Part shown: positions 29,613-37,860 of the stretch, piece by piece | Position numbering within the stretch: position 1 is the first letter of the stretch | Layout of the letters: every line of letters starts with the position of its first letter | Assembly: GCF_014235185.1 (NCBI RefSeq) | Contig: NZ_CP060131.1 | Location: forward strand, 1,805,501 to 1,869,500 | From: Pseudonocardia petroleophila | Lineage (GTDB): Bacteria; Actinomycetota; Actinomycetes; Mycobacteriales; Pseudonocardiaceae | Direction of reading: 5' to 3' | DNA length: 64,000 nt | Translations under genes and position numbers: made by a program | Notes under the pieces: generated by a model | Databases searched by the model: none | Seen by the model: only the letters and a program-made list of their open reading frames with translations | Told to the model about the DNA's origin: nothing

Positions 29613-30806
29613 CTAGCCGAGTGCGTCGACCGGGCGGCCCGTCGCCGCCTCCAGCTCCGCGGCGTCGACCGCCCCGCACCGCAGGCCGCGGAGCAGGTAG
29701 CCGGCCATCGCGCGGGCGGTGGCCGGCTCGTCGAGGAAGCCGGATCCGGCGCGCTCGTGGTAGGCGCGCAGGCGGGCCGCGACCGCGGGGAAGGTCTCCC
29801 GGTAGAACGCGAACCCGGTGACGAACCGGCTCGGCAGGTGTCCGGGGTGCAGGTCCCAGCCCTGGTGGAAGCCGCGTTCGAGGCTGCGCCGCACGAGCCG
29901 GCCGTGCAGCGACCAGGCCGCGCGGACCTCGTCGCGGGACCCGACGGGGAGCACGTTCGTCGACCCGTCGGAGAGCCGGACGCCGGTGCCCGCGGCCGCC
30001 ACCTGCATCACGGCCTTCGCGTGGTCGGCGACCGGGTGCTCCGTGCTCTGGTGCTGCGCGGCGATGCCGAGCGACGCGGAGTAGTCGTAGGTGCCGTAGT
30101 GCAGCCCGGTGCAGCGGCCGCGGGCCAGCGCGATCATCCGCGGCAGCGGCGACGTGCCGTCGGGGCCGAGCACCGACTGCGGCGTCTCCACCTGGACCTC
30201 GAACCGCACGGGGGCGAGGCCGTGCTCGGCCTCCAGCCCCTCCAGCACGGTGACCAGCGCCGACACCTGCTCCGGGGCCGTCACCTTCGGCAGCGTCAGC
30301 ACGAACCCCGCGGGCACCGTGCCCAGTGCGCCGAGGAACGCGTGCAGCGTGCGCACCCCGCGCCGGCGCGTCGCGGCCTCGAGGCTGCGGAACCGGATGC
30401 CGACGAACGGGGCCGCCCCCGCGATCTCCCCCGCCACCCGGACGGCCTCGGCGTCCTCCTCGTCGTCACCGCGCGGGCCGTAGCCGTCCTCGAAGTCGAC
30501 GCGCAGGTCCTCGATCGGCTCGGCGGCGAGCTTGGCCCGCACCCGCCCGTGCACCTCCGCGGCCAGCTCCGGCGGGAGCCCCCACACCGCGGCGACGTCG
30601 GCCGGGGTGGCGGCGTGGGCGTCGAACAGCTCCAGCGCCGCCGCGCCCCACTCCGCGGAGGTGCCCGGGTGGAACCGGTCGGCGGGCACGTAGACGGTGT
30701 GCACCGGCTGGCGCGTGCCCGGATCGCCCGGGTAGGCGCGGTCGAGGGCGGCGTCGACGCCGGCGAGCGAGCGGTCGAGGGCGTCGGCGACGGCGTCGGG
30801 GGTCAT
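29613..30806 (-). CDS. Aldolase/citrate lyase-like protein (DUF6986)
   Basis: A 397-residue protein of the HpcH/HpaI-like TIM-barrel superfamily, DUF6986 group. DLRVDFEDGYGPRGDDEEDAE, FEVQVETPQSVLG and GLHYGTYDYSASLGI correspond to the acidic metal-binding segments of citrate lyase beta relatives. The substrate is unknown. In actinobacteria I recall it beside purine and allantoin degradation genes, which fits here, 66 bases before the OHCU decarboxylase gene. It could act on a 2-oxo acid such as glyoxylate released from ureides; that is inference. Confidence 0.8.
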   Translation of the reverse strand: MTPDAVADALDRSLAGVDAALDRAYPGDPGTRQPVHTVYVPADRFHPGTSAEWGAAALELFDAHAATPADVAAVWGLPPELAAEVHGRVRAKLAAEPIEDLRVDFEDGYGPRGDDEEDAEAVRVAGEIAGAAPFVGIRFRSLEAATRRRGVRTLHAFLGALGTVPAGFVLTLPKVTAPEQVSALVTVLEGLEAEHGLAPVRFEVQVETPQSVLGPDGTSPLPRMIALARGRCTGLHYGTYDYSASLGIAAQHQSTEHPVADHAKAVMQVAAAGTGVRLSDGSTNVLPVGSRDEVRAAWSLHGRLVRRSLERGFHQGWDLHPGHLPSRFVTGFAFYRETFPAVAARLRAYHERAGSGFLDEPATARAMAGYLLRGLRCGAVDAAELEAATGRPVDALG

Positions 30807-30807
30807 C

Positions 30808-30822
30808 CCCGCATTCTGCGGG
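30808..30822 (-). terminator. Small hairpin between FUSC and aldolase-like genes
   Basis: CCCGCA-TTC-TGCGGG, a perfect 6-bp stem that fills the 16-base gap right after the FUSC stop and before the next ATG. It may attenuate read-through or control translation start of the downstream gene. Confidence 0.45.
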
Positions 30823-31902
30823 CTACGAGCGCATGGCCGTCAGGGCCTCGGTGCGCGTCAGGCCGGTGGCCTGCAGCAGGTCCAGGGCGATGCTCCGGAG
30901 CTGCGCGACGATCACCTGCTCCGACGGCCCCGGCACCCACACCTCCGACAGCACCACCGCGTGCCGGACGACGTCGAGCACCGGCTCGCGGGCCCGCTCC
31001 CGGTCGCCCTCGCGGCCGAGCTCGGAGGTGAGCGTGCCGACGGCCGCGGACAGCTCGCCGAGTGCGTCGGCGAGCTCGGGGGCGGCGGGCTCGTCGTCGA
31101 GCAGGGCCTGGTACGCGCGGCGGGCGAGCACGCGGGCGTTGCGCATGGCGTAGTCGGCGCGCTCGGCCAGCTCGCTGTAGCGGCCGAGCTGCCGCCGCCG
31201 TCGCCGGTAGAGCGGGGCCACCGTGGCGACCTCGTGCCCGCCGCGCAGGGCGGAGCGCAGCTCGTCGATCAGGGGCTGGGAGGCGCGGGCCCGCTCCAGC
31301 GCGGCGAGCGCGATCGCCGGGTCGCGCACGCGCAGCGCGTCGCCGGTGCAGGCGAGGACGGCGGCCAGCTCGTCGAGCAGGGCGCGGGCCCCGCGCTGCA
31401 CCGGGCGCACCGGGTCGGTCGGGATCACCCCCGCCACGACGACGCCGACGAGGCCGCCGATCAGGGCGTCGACGCAGCGGTCGATGCCCCCGGCGTCACC
31501 GGGCGGCAGCAGCGTGGCGACCAGCACCGCGGACGAGCCGGCCTGGGCGACGAGCAGCGTGGCGCCGTCGGCGAACACGGCCACCGACATCGCCAGCGCC
31601 ACGACGAGCACGATCTGCCAGGCCCCGGAGCCGATCTGGGAGATCAGCAGGTCCCCCACCAGCACCCCGACGCTGACGCCCGCCACCAGCTCCGCCACGC
31701 GGCGCAGCCGGCTGGTGAGCGACAGCCCGAGGCTGATCACCGCGGCGATCGGGGCGAAGAACGGCCGGGCGTGGCCGACGAGGTCGCTCGCGACGTACCA
31801 CGCGAGCCCCGCCGCGATCGCGCACTGCAGGATCGGCAGGGCCGAGAGCGCGACGCGCCGGCCGCGGGCGCGCAGGTGGGCCCGCAGGCGACGGCCGCGC
31901 AC
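30823..31902 (-). CDS. FUSC-family membrane protein
   Basis: A 359-residue protein with about six hydrophobic segments in the first 170 residues (for example LPILQCAIAAGLAWYVASDL) followed by a cytosolic helical half rich in Arg, Glu and Ala. This matches FUSC/aromatic acid exporter-type (ArAE) proteins, which export aromatic carboxylates or other organic anions. It is half the length of dual FUSC exporters. It ends the DUF1707-DUF3151-FUSC run on the minus strand. The GTG start is 3 bases after the DUF3151 stop. Confidence 0.8.
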   Translation of the reverse strand: MRGRRLRAHLRARGRRVALSALPILQCAIAAGLAWYVASDLVGHARPFFAPIAAVISLGLSLTSRLRRVAELVAGVSVGVLVGDLLISQIGSGAWQIVLVVALAMSVAVFADGATLLVAQAGSSAVLVATLLPPGDAGGIDRCVDALIGGLVGVVVAGVIPTDPVRPVQRGARALLDELAAVLACTGDALRVRDPAIALAALERARASQPLIDELRSALRGGHEVATVAPLYRRRRRQLGRYSELAERADYAMRNARVLARRAYQALLDDEPAAPELADALGELSAAVGTLTSELGREGDRERAREPVLDVVRHAVVLSEVWVPGPSEQVIVAQLRSIALDLLQATGLTRTEALTAMRS

Positions 31903-31905
31903 GGG

Positions 31906-32319
31906 TCAGCTCAGGCCGAGTGCCGCGGGTGCGGCGGGGTCGGACTCGACGAGGAACGTGGCGGTGCGCTCGGCCTCGTCGGACTCGCCGATCGCGACGG
32001 CCGCGCGGTGCAGTGCGGCGAGCGCGCGCAGGAAGCCCCGGTTGGGCTCGTGCGACCACGGCACGGGGCCGAAGCCCTTCCAGCCGTTGTGGCGCAGCAT
32101 GTCGAGGCTGCGGTGGTAGCCGGTGCGCGCGTAGGCGTACCCGGTGATCGTCTCGCCCGCGGCGAGCGCGTTCTCGGCGAGCTGGGCCCAGGCGATGGCC
32201 GACGTCGGGTGGTCGGCGGCGACCTTCGCCGGGTCGGCGCCGCCGTCGAGCTCGGCGGCGGCCGGGTCGACCGGGAGCAGGGTGGGGTCGGGTCCGAGCA
32301 GGTTGCCGTGCAGCGTCAT
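31906..32319 (-). CDS. DUF3151 protein
   Basis: A 137-residue actinobacterial protein of the DUF3151 family. HPTSAIAWAQLAENAL, YAYARTGYHRSLDMLRHNGWKG and VPWSHEPNRGFLRAL are highly characteristic. TPR-like helices suggest protein binding, but the role is unknown. Mycobacteria have it (Rv0360c) near fba and purA, as here. Confidence 0.88.
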   Translation of the reverse strand: MTLHGNLLGPDPTLLPVDPAAAELDGGADPAKVAADHPTSAIAWAQLAENALAAGETITGYAYARTGYHRSLDMLRHNGWKGFGPVPWSHEPNRGFLRALAALHRAAVAIGESDEAERTATFLVESDPAAPAALGLS

Positions 32320-32364
32320 GGGCCCATCCTGCCTGCTTCGGGTCCGGGCCGGTGCGCCCGTGGG

Positions 32365-33000
32365 TCAGTCGTCGTCCCCGTCGTCGTCCCGGTCGTCGTC
32401 CCGGTCGGCGGCCGCGGCCTCGCTCGCCGTCCGGACGTCGACGCTGCCGAACGCGCCGGAGGCGTCCACGGTGATCTCGCGGACGCCGGTGCCCGAGCAG
32501 GCCGCGTCGCAGTCGACGGAGCCGAACACCACCGCCCCGTTCACGACGACCCGGGCGTCGTCGGGCACCACGACGTCGGTGCTGCCGAAGAGGAACCCGA
32601 GCTCGACGCGGTCGTCGCCGGGCGCGAGGGCGATCGTGCGGCTGCCGAACACCGCTGCGCCGTCGTCGCGGCCGAGGAGCTGTCCGCCGCCCCAGAGCAC
32701 CGCCGCCCCGACGACGAGCGTGCCGAGGAGCCCGCCGGCGCGCCGGACCCAGGCGGGCGCACCGGGGTCCCGGTCGACGGCGACCGGCCCGGCCGCGGCC
32801 GGGACCGCCGGGCCCGGGGCCGGGAGGTCCGCGGTGAGCGCGTCGAGGTCGGCGCGGGTCCGGGCCGCCCAGGCCCCCGCGGACCGCTCCTCGTACTCGG
32901 CGAGGGTCAACCGCCCCTCGCCGTGGGCGCGCTGCAGACGCTCGTCCGCAGCGCGCCGCTCGGTGTCCCCGACCCGGACCGCCGGGTCCTCCGCCGCCAT
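32365..33000 (-). CDS. DUF1707 membrane protein
   Basis: A 211-residue protein. The N-terminal DUF1707 (SHOCT-like) domain reads VGDTERRAADERLQRAHGEG and LTLAEYEERSAGAWAARTRADL, followed by one membrane segment (AGGLLGTLVVGAAVLWGGGQLL) and an extracytoplasmic region in which GSR/GST/GSV-type strands repeat (VFGSRTIAL, LFGSTDVVV, VFGSVDC), typical of a bactofilin/LiaF-like beta helix. The C-terminus is an Asp/Arg tail. It probably senses or shapes the envelope; that is inference. It begins 2 bases after the fba stop. Confidence 0.82.
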   Translation of the reverse strand: MAAEDPAVRVGDTERRAADERLQRAHGEGRLTLAEYEERSAGAWAARTRADLDALTADLPAPGPAVPAAAGPVAVDRDPGAPAWVRRAGGLLGTLVVGAAVLWGGGQLLGRDDGAAVFGSRTIALAPGDDRVELGFLFGSTDVVVPDDARVVVNGAVVFGSVDCDAACSGTGVREITVDASGAFGSVDVRTASEAAAADRDDDRDDDGDDD

Positions 33001-33002
33001 CC

Positions 33003-34034
33003 CTACTTCAGCTTCTGGCCCGTCGAGCGCAGGTTCTCGCAGGCCAGCGTGACGCGCTCGGCCATGTTGAGTTCTGCGGCCTTGAGGTAGGTGCGCGGGT
33101 CGTAGGTCTTCTTGTTGCCGACCTCGCCGTCGACCTTGAGCACCCCGTCGTAGTTGCTGAACATGTGGCCCGCGATCGGCCGCGTGAACGCGTACTGGGT
33201 GTCGGTGTCGACGTTCATCTTCACGACGCCGTAGTCGAGCGCCTCGTGGATCTCCTCGATCAGCGAGCCCGATCCGCCGTGGAAGACCAGGTCGAACGGC
33301 TTCGCCGACGCGTCGAGGCCCAGCTTGGCGATCGCGACCTCCTGACCCTGCTTGAGGATCTCCGGGCGCAGCTTGACGTTGCCCGGCTTGTAGACGCCGT
33401 GCACGTTGCCGAACGTGGCGGCGAGCAGGTAGCGGCCCTTCTCGCCGGCGCCGAGGACCTCGACGGTGCGCTCGTAGTCGCCGGGGGCGGTGTAGAGCTT
33501 GTCGTTGATGTCGTTCGCGACGCCGTCCTCCTCGCCGCCGACGACGCCGATCTCCACCTCGAGGATAATCTTCGCCTTGCCGGCCAGCTCCAGGAGCTCG
33601 GCGGCGATGGACAGGTTCTCCTCCAGCTCCACCGCGGAGCCGTCCCACATGTGGCTCTGGAACAGCGGGTTCTCGCCGCGGTCGACGCGCTCCTGGCTGA
33701 TCGCGATGAGCGGGCGGACGAACCCGTCGAGCTTGTCCTTGGGGCAGTGGTCGGTGTGCAGCGCCACGTTGATCGGGTAGTGCCGCGCGGCGACGTGGGC
33801 GAACTCGGCCAGCGCCGTCGCCCCGACGACCATGTCCTTGACGCGCGTGCCGGAGAGGAACTCGGCGCCGCCCGTGGAGACCTGGATGATGCCGTCGCTC
33901 TCCGCCTCGGCGAAGCCGCGCAGCGCCGCGTTCAGCGTCTCGCTGCTGGTGACGTTGATGGCGGGGTAGGCGAACTGGCCGCTCTTGGCGTTGTCCAGCA
34001 TCTGGTTGTAGATCTCGGGCGTGGCGATAGGCAC
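33003..34034 (-). CDS. fba: Class II fructose-bisphosphate aldolase
   Basis: A 343-residue zinc aldolase of glycolysis and gluconeogenesis (class IIA). The Zn and catalytic segments are NVALHTDHCPKDKL, EVEIGVVGGEEDG, ATFGNVHGVYKPG and DLVFHGGSGS; the substrate-binding NVDTDTQYAF follows. The length agrees with mycobacterial Fba. The GTG has AGGAGGG 9 bases upstream. It leads the fba-DUF1707-DUF3151-FUSC run and is divergent from the sigma factor gene. Confidence 0.97.
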   Translation of the reverse strand: MPIATPEIYNQMLDNAKSGQFAYPAINVTSSETLNAALRGFAEAESDGIIQVSTGGAEFLSGTRVKDMVVGATALAEFAHVAARHYPINVALHTDHCPKDKLDGFVRPLIAISQERVDRGENPLFQSHMWDGSAVELEENLSIAAELLELAGKAKIILEVEIGVVGGEEDGVANDINDKLYTAPGDYERTVEVLGAGEKGRYLLAATFGNVHGVYKPGNVKLRPEILKQGQEVAIAKLGLDASAKPFDLVFHGGSGSLIEEIHEALDYGVVKMNVDTDTQYAFTRPIAGHMFSNYDGVLKVDGEVGNKKTYDPRTYLKAAELNMAERVTLACENLRSTGQKLK

Positions 34035-34092
34035 GGGTGTGGCCCTCCTCGACGTCTGACCGGTGCGCTTCTTCGACGGCAGTATCGCGCAC

Positions 34093-34098
34093 TACGCT
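34093..34098 (+). promoter_or_regulatory. Leaderless -10 box before sigma factor gene
   Basis: TACGCT followed by 7 bases and then the GTG of the ECF sigma gene. It settles the start at 34106. Confidence 0.6.
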
Positions 34099-34105
34099 GG
34101 GCTCC

Positions 34106-34687
34106 GTGGCTGCCGACGGTATCGAGCGCGCCGTCGAGCAGACGCTCAGCGGCCTGCGCAGGCTGGACCCGATCCCGCCCGCGCCGCTGCCGAACGCGCC
34201 GCTGACCCTCGCCGACCTCTACCGCGACCACCGGGTGCGCCTGGTCCGGCTCGCCGTCCTGCTGGTCGACGACCCCGCCACCGCGGAGGACGTCGTCCAG
34301 GAGGCGTTCGCGGGGCTGCACCGCCACTGGTCCGGCCTCCGCGACGAGGCCGCCGCCGTGGGCTACCTGCGCACGGCCGTCGTCAACGGGTCGCGGTCGG
34401 TGCTGCGCCGCCGCCGCACCGCCCGCGAGTACGTCCCCCCGCACCAGGTCAACGCCCGGTCGGCGGAGTCGCTGGCGATGCTTTCGGCCGAGCACCAGGC
34501 CGTCGTCGACGCCCTCGCGACGCTGCCCCCGCGCCAGCGCGAGGTGCTCGTGCTGCGCTACTACGGGGGGCTGAGCGAGGCGGAGATCGCCGACGCCACC
34601 GGGATCAGCCGCGGCACCGTCAAGTCGACGGCGAGCCGGGCGCTCGACGCCGTCTCGCACGTGCTGAAGCCGAAGGACGCCCGGTGA
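34106..34687 (+). CDS. ECF-type (SigE family) RNA polymerase sigma factor
   Basis: A 193-residue sigma-70 group 4 factor. Region 2 spans LYRDHRVRLVRLAVLLVDDPATAEDVVQEAFAGLHRHW-like sequence around residues 38-75, and region 4 holds LPPRQREVLVLRYYGGLSEAE with the recognition helix ADATGISRGTVKSTASRAL. It should direct an extracytoplasmic or stress regulon. The next gene codes for a small membrane protein that could be its anti-sigma partner, although it lacks a zinc-binding H-x3-C-x2-C motif. Divergent from fba. Confidence 0.9.
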   Translation: MAADGIERAVEQTLSGLRRLDPIPPAPLPNAPLTLADLYRDHRVRLVRLAVLLVDDPATAEDVVQEAFAGLHRHWSGLRDEAAAVGYLRTAVVNGSRSVLRRRRTAREYVPPHQVNARSAESLAMLSAEHQAVVDALATLPPRQREVLVLRYYGGLSEAEIADATGISRGTVKSTASRALDAVSHVLKPKDAR

Positions 34688-34691
34688 TCCC

Positions 34692-34910
34692 GTGACCGCC
34701 GATCCCGAACGCCGACTCGCCGAGGCCCTGCGCGCGCAGGCCCGCGGCGGCGGCCGCCCGATGGCGCCCCCGCGCGGTGAGCCCGAGCCCGCCCCCGGCA
34801 TGTCGGTGCGCACGGCGCTGCTGCTGGCCCTGCTCGGCGGCGTCGTCCTCGGCACGGTCCTCGCCCTGCTCTCGCTCCTCGCGCCGGGAGTGCTGCCCGC
34901 ACTGGGCTGA
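34692..34910 (+). CDS. Small single-pass membrane protein after sigma factor
   Basis: A 72-residue protein with a charged, Arg/Pro-rich N-terminus and one C-terminal membrane segment (VRTALLLALLGGVVLGTVLALLSLL). It starts 5 bases after the sigma stop, so it is co-expressed. It may anchor or modulate the sigma factor, but no anti-sigma motif is visible. Function unknown. Confidence 0.7.
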   Translation: MTADPERRLAEALRAQARGGGRPMAPPRGEPEPAPGMSVRTALLLALLGGVVLGTVLALLSLLAPGVLPALG

Positions 34911-34921
34911 GCCGGTCTCGG

Positions 34922-34927
34922 TATCGT
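34922..34927 (+). promoter_or_regulatory. Leaderless -10 box before DedA gene
   Basis: TATCGT followed by 7 bases and the GTG at 34935. It makes the GTG, not the ATG 3 bases later, the likely first codon. Confidence 0.55.
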
Positions 34928-34934
34928 CACGCCG

Positions 34935-35588
34935 GTGATGACGACCACGCTCGCCCTCGGCCCGGAGTGGCTCAAGCCCGACGTGATCATCAGCTGGCTG
35001 GGCCCGTGGGCGCTGGTCGGGCTGGCGCTCATCGTGTTCGCCGAGTGCGGCCTGCTGCTCGGGTTCTTCCTGCCGGGCGACTCCCTGCTGTTCACCGCGG
35101 GCCTGTTCGTCGCGCAGGGGGCGATCGGGTTCCCGCTGTGGGCGGTGTGCGCCCTGCTCGTGGTCGCCGCGTTCGTCGGCAACGTCGCGGGCTACTACAT
35201 CGGCCGCGCCGCGGGCCCCGCCGTGTTCGACAAGCCCGAGTCGAGGCTGTTCAAGCCCAAGCACGTGGCGCGCACGCAGGAGTTCTTCGACAAGTACGGC
35301 ACCCGGGCGATCGTGCTGGGCCGGTTCGTGCCGATCGTGCGCACCTTCATCACGGTGATGGCCGGCGTGGGCAGGATGGACGCCCGGCGCTACTTCACGT
35401 ACTCGCTGATCGGCGGCGTCCTGTGGGCCGCGGGCGTCACGGTGCTGGGGTTCTGGCTCGGCCAGTTCCAGTTCGTCCGCGACAACATCGAGCTGATGCT
35501 GCTGCTGATCGTGTTCCTGTCCGTCGTACCGATCGTCATCGAGATCATCCGGGCGCGCCGGACGCCGGGGGCGCACGCCGCCCACTGA
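34935..35588 (+). CDS. DedA family membrane protein
   Basis: A 217-residue polytopic protein. The family motifs FAECGLLLGFFLPGDSLLF and GRFVPIVRTFITVMAGVGRM are both complete, the latter with the conserved arginines. DedA proteins transport or flip lipid carriers such as undecaprenyl phosphate and affect membrane potential and envelope homeostasis. Mycobacteria have a DedA gene directly beyond fba (Rv0364), as here. Confidence 0.92.
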   Translation: MMTTTLALGPEWLKPDVIISWLGPWALVGLALIVFAECGLLLGFFLPGDSLLFTAGLFVAQGAIGFPLWAVCALLVVAAFVGNVAGYYIGRAAGPAVFDKPESRLFKPKHVARTQEFFDKYGTRAIVLGRFVPIVRTFITVMAGVGRMDARRYFTYSLIGGVLWAAGVTVLGFWLGQFQFVRDNIELMLLLIVFLSVVPIVIEIIRARRTPGAHAAH

Positions 35589-35649
35589 TGGCCGGATCCG
35601 TGGGAACCGCGTCGTTGACGCCGTCCCGCGACCGCGCGACCGTGGACGG

Positions 35650-36636
35650 GTGCCCGCCCACCAGGTCGTCCTCCCCCTGTTCGACGGGTTCCAGCCGCTC
35701 GACGTCACCGGGCCGCACGAGGTGCTGAGGGGCGCGTCGACCCTGTTCGCCGCGCGCGGCGAACCCGACCGCGGCTACGACGTCGCGCTCGTCGCGGCGC
35801 GGCCGGGGCCGGTCGGCGGCGACAGCGGGCTGCAGGTCGTCGCCACGCACGGACTGCCCGAGACCGGTCCGATCGGCACGCTGCTGGTCCCCGGCGGGTC
35901 CGGCACCCGCGCCGCGGCCACCGACCCCGAGTTCGTCGGCTGGGTGCGCCGCGCCGCGGGTCGCGCCCAGCGGGTCGCGTCGGTGTGCACCGGGGCGTTC
36001 GTGCTGGCCGCCGCGGGCCTGCTCGACGGCAGGCGGGCCGCCACGCACTGGCGCTGGGCGGGCACGCTGGCCGCCGCCCACCCCGCCGTCGACGTCCGTC
36101 CCGACTCGATCTACGAGCGCAGCGGCCGGATCTGGACCTCCGCCGGCGTCACCGCGGGGATCGACCTGGCGCTGGCCCTCGTCGAGGCCGACCACGACGC
36201 CGCAGTCGCGCAGGAGCTCGCGCGCGAGTTCGTCGTCTTCCTGCGGCGCCCCGGCGGGCAGAGCCAGTTCGCCGCACCGGTCTGGACGGACCCCGCGCCC
36301 CGGCCGTCGGTGCGCGCCGCCCAGGACCTCGTGCACGCCGACCCGGCCGCGGACCTGCGCGTCCCCGCCCTCGCCGCGCACGTCGGGATGAGCGAGCGGC
36401 ACTTCGGACGCGAGTTCACCCGGCTCGTCGGCTGCCCGCCGGGCGACTACGTCGAGCAGGTCCGCGTCGACACCGCCCGGCGGCTGCTGGAGTCCGAGCC
36501 GCTGCTCGTGGGCGTCGTCGCCGCCCGCGCCGGCTTCGGGTCCGCCGAGACGATGCGCCGCGCGTTCCTGCGCCGGCTCGGCGTCCCGCCCGACCACTAC
36601 CGGCGGCACTTCGCCGCCCCCACCGAGAGGAGCTGA
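35650..36636 (+). CDS. GlxA-type regulator (DJ-1/PfpI plus AraC HTH)
   Basis: A 328-residue regulator. An N-terminal DJ-1/PfpI domain with PGGSGTR and the nucleophile-elbow-like ASVCTGAFVLAAAGLLDGR is followed by a C-terminal AraC-family double helix-turn-helix (residues about 225-325; LAAHVGMSERHFGREFTRLVG and ARAGFGSAETMRRAFLRRLG). Such regulators respond to small amides, betaines or aldehydes; the ligand is unknown. It is followed 2 bases later by a stand-alone DJ-1/PfpI protein that shares the VCTG-A/S-LVLAAAGLLDG core. Confidence 0.88.
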   Translation: MPAHQVVLPLFDGFQPLDVTGPHEVLRGASTLFAARGEPDRGYDVALVAARPGPVGGDSGLQVVATHGLPETGPIGTLLVPGGSGTRAAATDPEFVGWVRRAAGRAQRVASVCTGAFVLAAAGLLDGRRAATHWRWAGTLAAAHPAVDVRPDSIYERSGRIWTSAGVTAGIDLALALVEADHDAAVAQELAREFVVFLRRPGGQSQFAAPVWTDPAPRPSVRAAQDLVHADPAADLRVPALAAHVGMSERHFGREFTRLVGCPPGDYVEQVRVDTARRLLESEPLLVGVVAARAGFGSAETMRRAFLRRLGVPPDHYRRHFAAPTERS

Positions 36637-36638
36637 CC

Positions 36639-37274
36639 GTGCAGGTCGCCATCGCCCTGTTCCCGCGGGTCACCGCGCTCGACGCGGTCGGGCCCTACGA
36701 GGTGCTGCAGCGCGTGCCCTCGCTCGACGTCGTGTTCGTCGGGGAGCGGCGCGGCGAGGTGCGCACCGAGAACGGGTTCCTCGGCCTCACCGTCGACGCC
36801 GCGTTCGACGAGGTGCCCGCCCCCGACGTCGTGCTGGTGCCCGGTGGCATCGGCACCCGGTCGCAGCTCGACGGCCCGCTGCCGGAGTGGGTCCGCGCGG
36901 CGCACACCGGGACCCGGTTCACGACCTCGGTCTGCACGGGATCGCTCGTGCTCGCCGCGGCCGGCCTGCTCGACGGGCTGACCGCCACCACGCACTGGGC
37001 CCTGCTCGACACGCTCGGCGGCCTCGGTGCCGAGCCCGTCACGCAGCGCGTCGTCGAGCACCTGCCCGAGCGGATCGTCACCGCGGCCGGGGTGTCCGCC
37101 GGGATCGACATGGCTCTGCGGCTCGTCGCACTGCTCGTCGACGACGTCGCGGCCCGGGCCGCGCAGACGCTGGTCGAGTACGACCCGGCGCCCCCGTTCG
37201 ACGCGGGCCACCCGTCGCGCGTGGGCGCGGAGGTCATGGCGCGGATCGCCGAGTACGCGGCGGTGCGGGCGTGA
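36639..37274 (+). CDS. DJ-1/PfpI family protein
   Basis: A 211-residue DJ-1/PfpI-fold protein. PGGIGTRSQ and TSVCTGSLVLAAAGLLDGL carry the nucleophilic cysteine, and TTHWALLDTLGGLGAEP follows as in GlxA and isonitrile hydratase relatives. It might be an enzyme (amidase, isonitrile hydratase or glyoxalase III type) whose expression is set by the adjacent GlxA-type regulator. The GTG is preceded by AGAGGAGC. Confidence 0.87.
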   Translation: MQVAIALFPRVTALDAVGPYEVLQRVPSLDVVFVGERRGEVRTENGFLGLTVDAAFDEVPAPDVVLVPGGIGTRSQLDGPLPEWVRAAHTGTRFTTSVCTGSLVLAAAGLLDGLTATTHWALLDTLGGLGAEPVTQRVVEHLPERIVTAAGVSAGIDMALRLVALLVDDVAARAAQTLVEYDPAPPFDAGHPSRVGAEVMARIAEYAAVRA

Positions 37275-37308
37275 CCACCACCGTCGACGCCCGCGCGGCG
37301 CTCACCGA

Positions 37309-37344
37309 CCGCGGGTCCCGGACGCGACGAGCGGACCCCCGCGG
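37309..37344. terminator. Hairpin between convergent DJ-1 and nudix genes
   Basis: CCGCGGGTCC pairs with GGACCCCCGCGG with a two-base bulge and a 14-base loop. It lies in the 106-bp gap between convergent stops, in which no other feature is seen. Confidence 0.55.
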
Positions 37345-37380
37345 CCGTGCAGCCCCGGGAGGCGGTGCGCCGACCTGCGG

Positions 37381-37812
37381 CTACCGGCGGTCGCGGAACA
37401 GGGCGAGCGCGGCCGGGAGCTGGCTGTGCAGCGGGTGCGGGAGGTCGTCGAGGGTGAACCAGCCCAGCTCGTCGAACTTCCCCGGCTCGCCGATCGCCAC
37501 CCCCGCCGGGTCGACGAGCACCGCGTGCACGACGGCGACCCAGTGCGCCACCGGGTCGCCGCGCAGCACGTTGCGCACGCCGATGACCTCGACGGCGACC
37601 GGGTCGACGGAGTACTCCTCGCGGACCTCCCTGGCCACGGCCTCGGCCAGCTCCTCGCCGTGCTCCAGCGCCCCGGCCCCGGAGTCCCAGGTGCCGGGCT
37701 CGTCGCGGGCCCCGGCACCGCGCTTCGCCAGCAGGATCCGGCCGTCGGCGTCGTGGCAGACGAACACGCAGGAGACGGCGGGCGAGATCAGCGGATCGAC
37801 GGGCACGCGCAC
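37381..37812 (-). CDS. Nudix hydrolase (MutT-like)
   Basis: A 143-residue nudix protein. The complete nudix box reads GALEHGEELAEAV-AREVREEYSV and has all metal-binding acidic residues. Upstream WDSGAGALE and downstream GWFTLDDLP are common to the ADP-ribose/isopentenyl-diphosphate isomerase-like branch. The substrate is unknown. Two GTG codons 6 bases apart are both possible starts. It is convergent with the DJ-1 gene and divergent from DUF4262. Confidence 0.87.
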   Translation of the reverse strand: MRVPVDPLISPAVSCVFVCHDADGRILLAKRGAGARDEPGTWDSGAGALEHGEELAEAVAREVREEYSVDPVAVEVIGVRNVLRGDPVAHWVAVVHAVLVDPAGVAIGEPGKFDELGWFTLDDLPHPLHSQLPAALALFRDRR

Positions 37813-37847
37813 AGCCTAGGAGGCCCGGAACTGTCGGGGGTCGGCCC

Positions 37848-37853
37848 TACCGT
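37848..37853 (+). promoter_or_regulatory. Leaderless -10 box before DUF4262 gene
   Basis: TACCGT followed by 7 bases and then ATG. Confidence 0.55.
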
Positions 37854-37860
37854 GCCCGCC

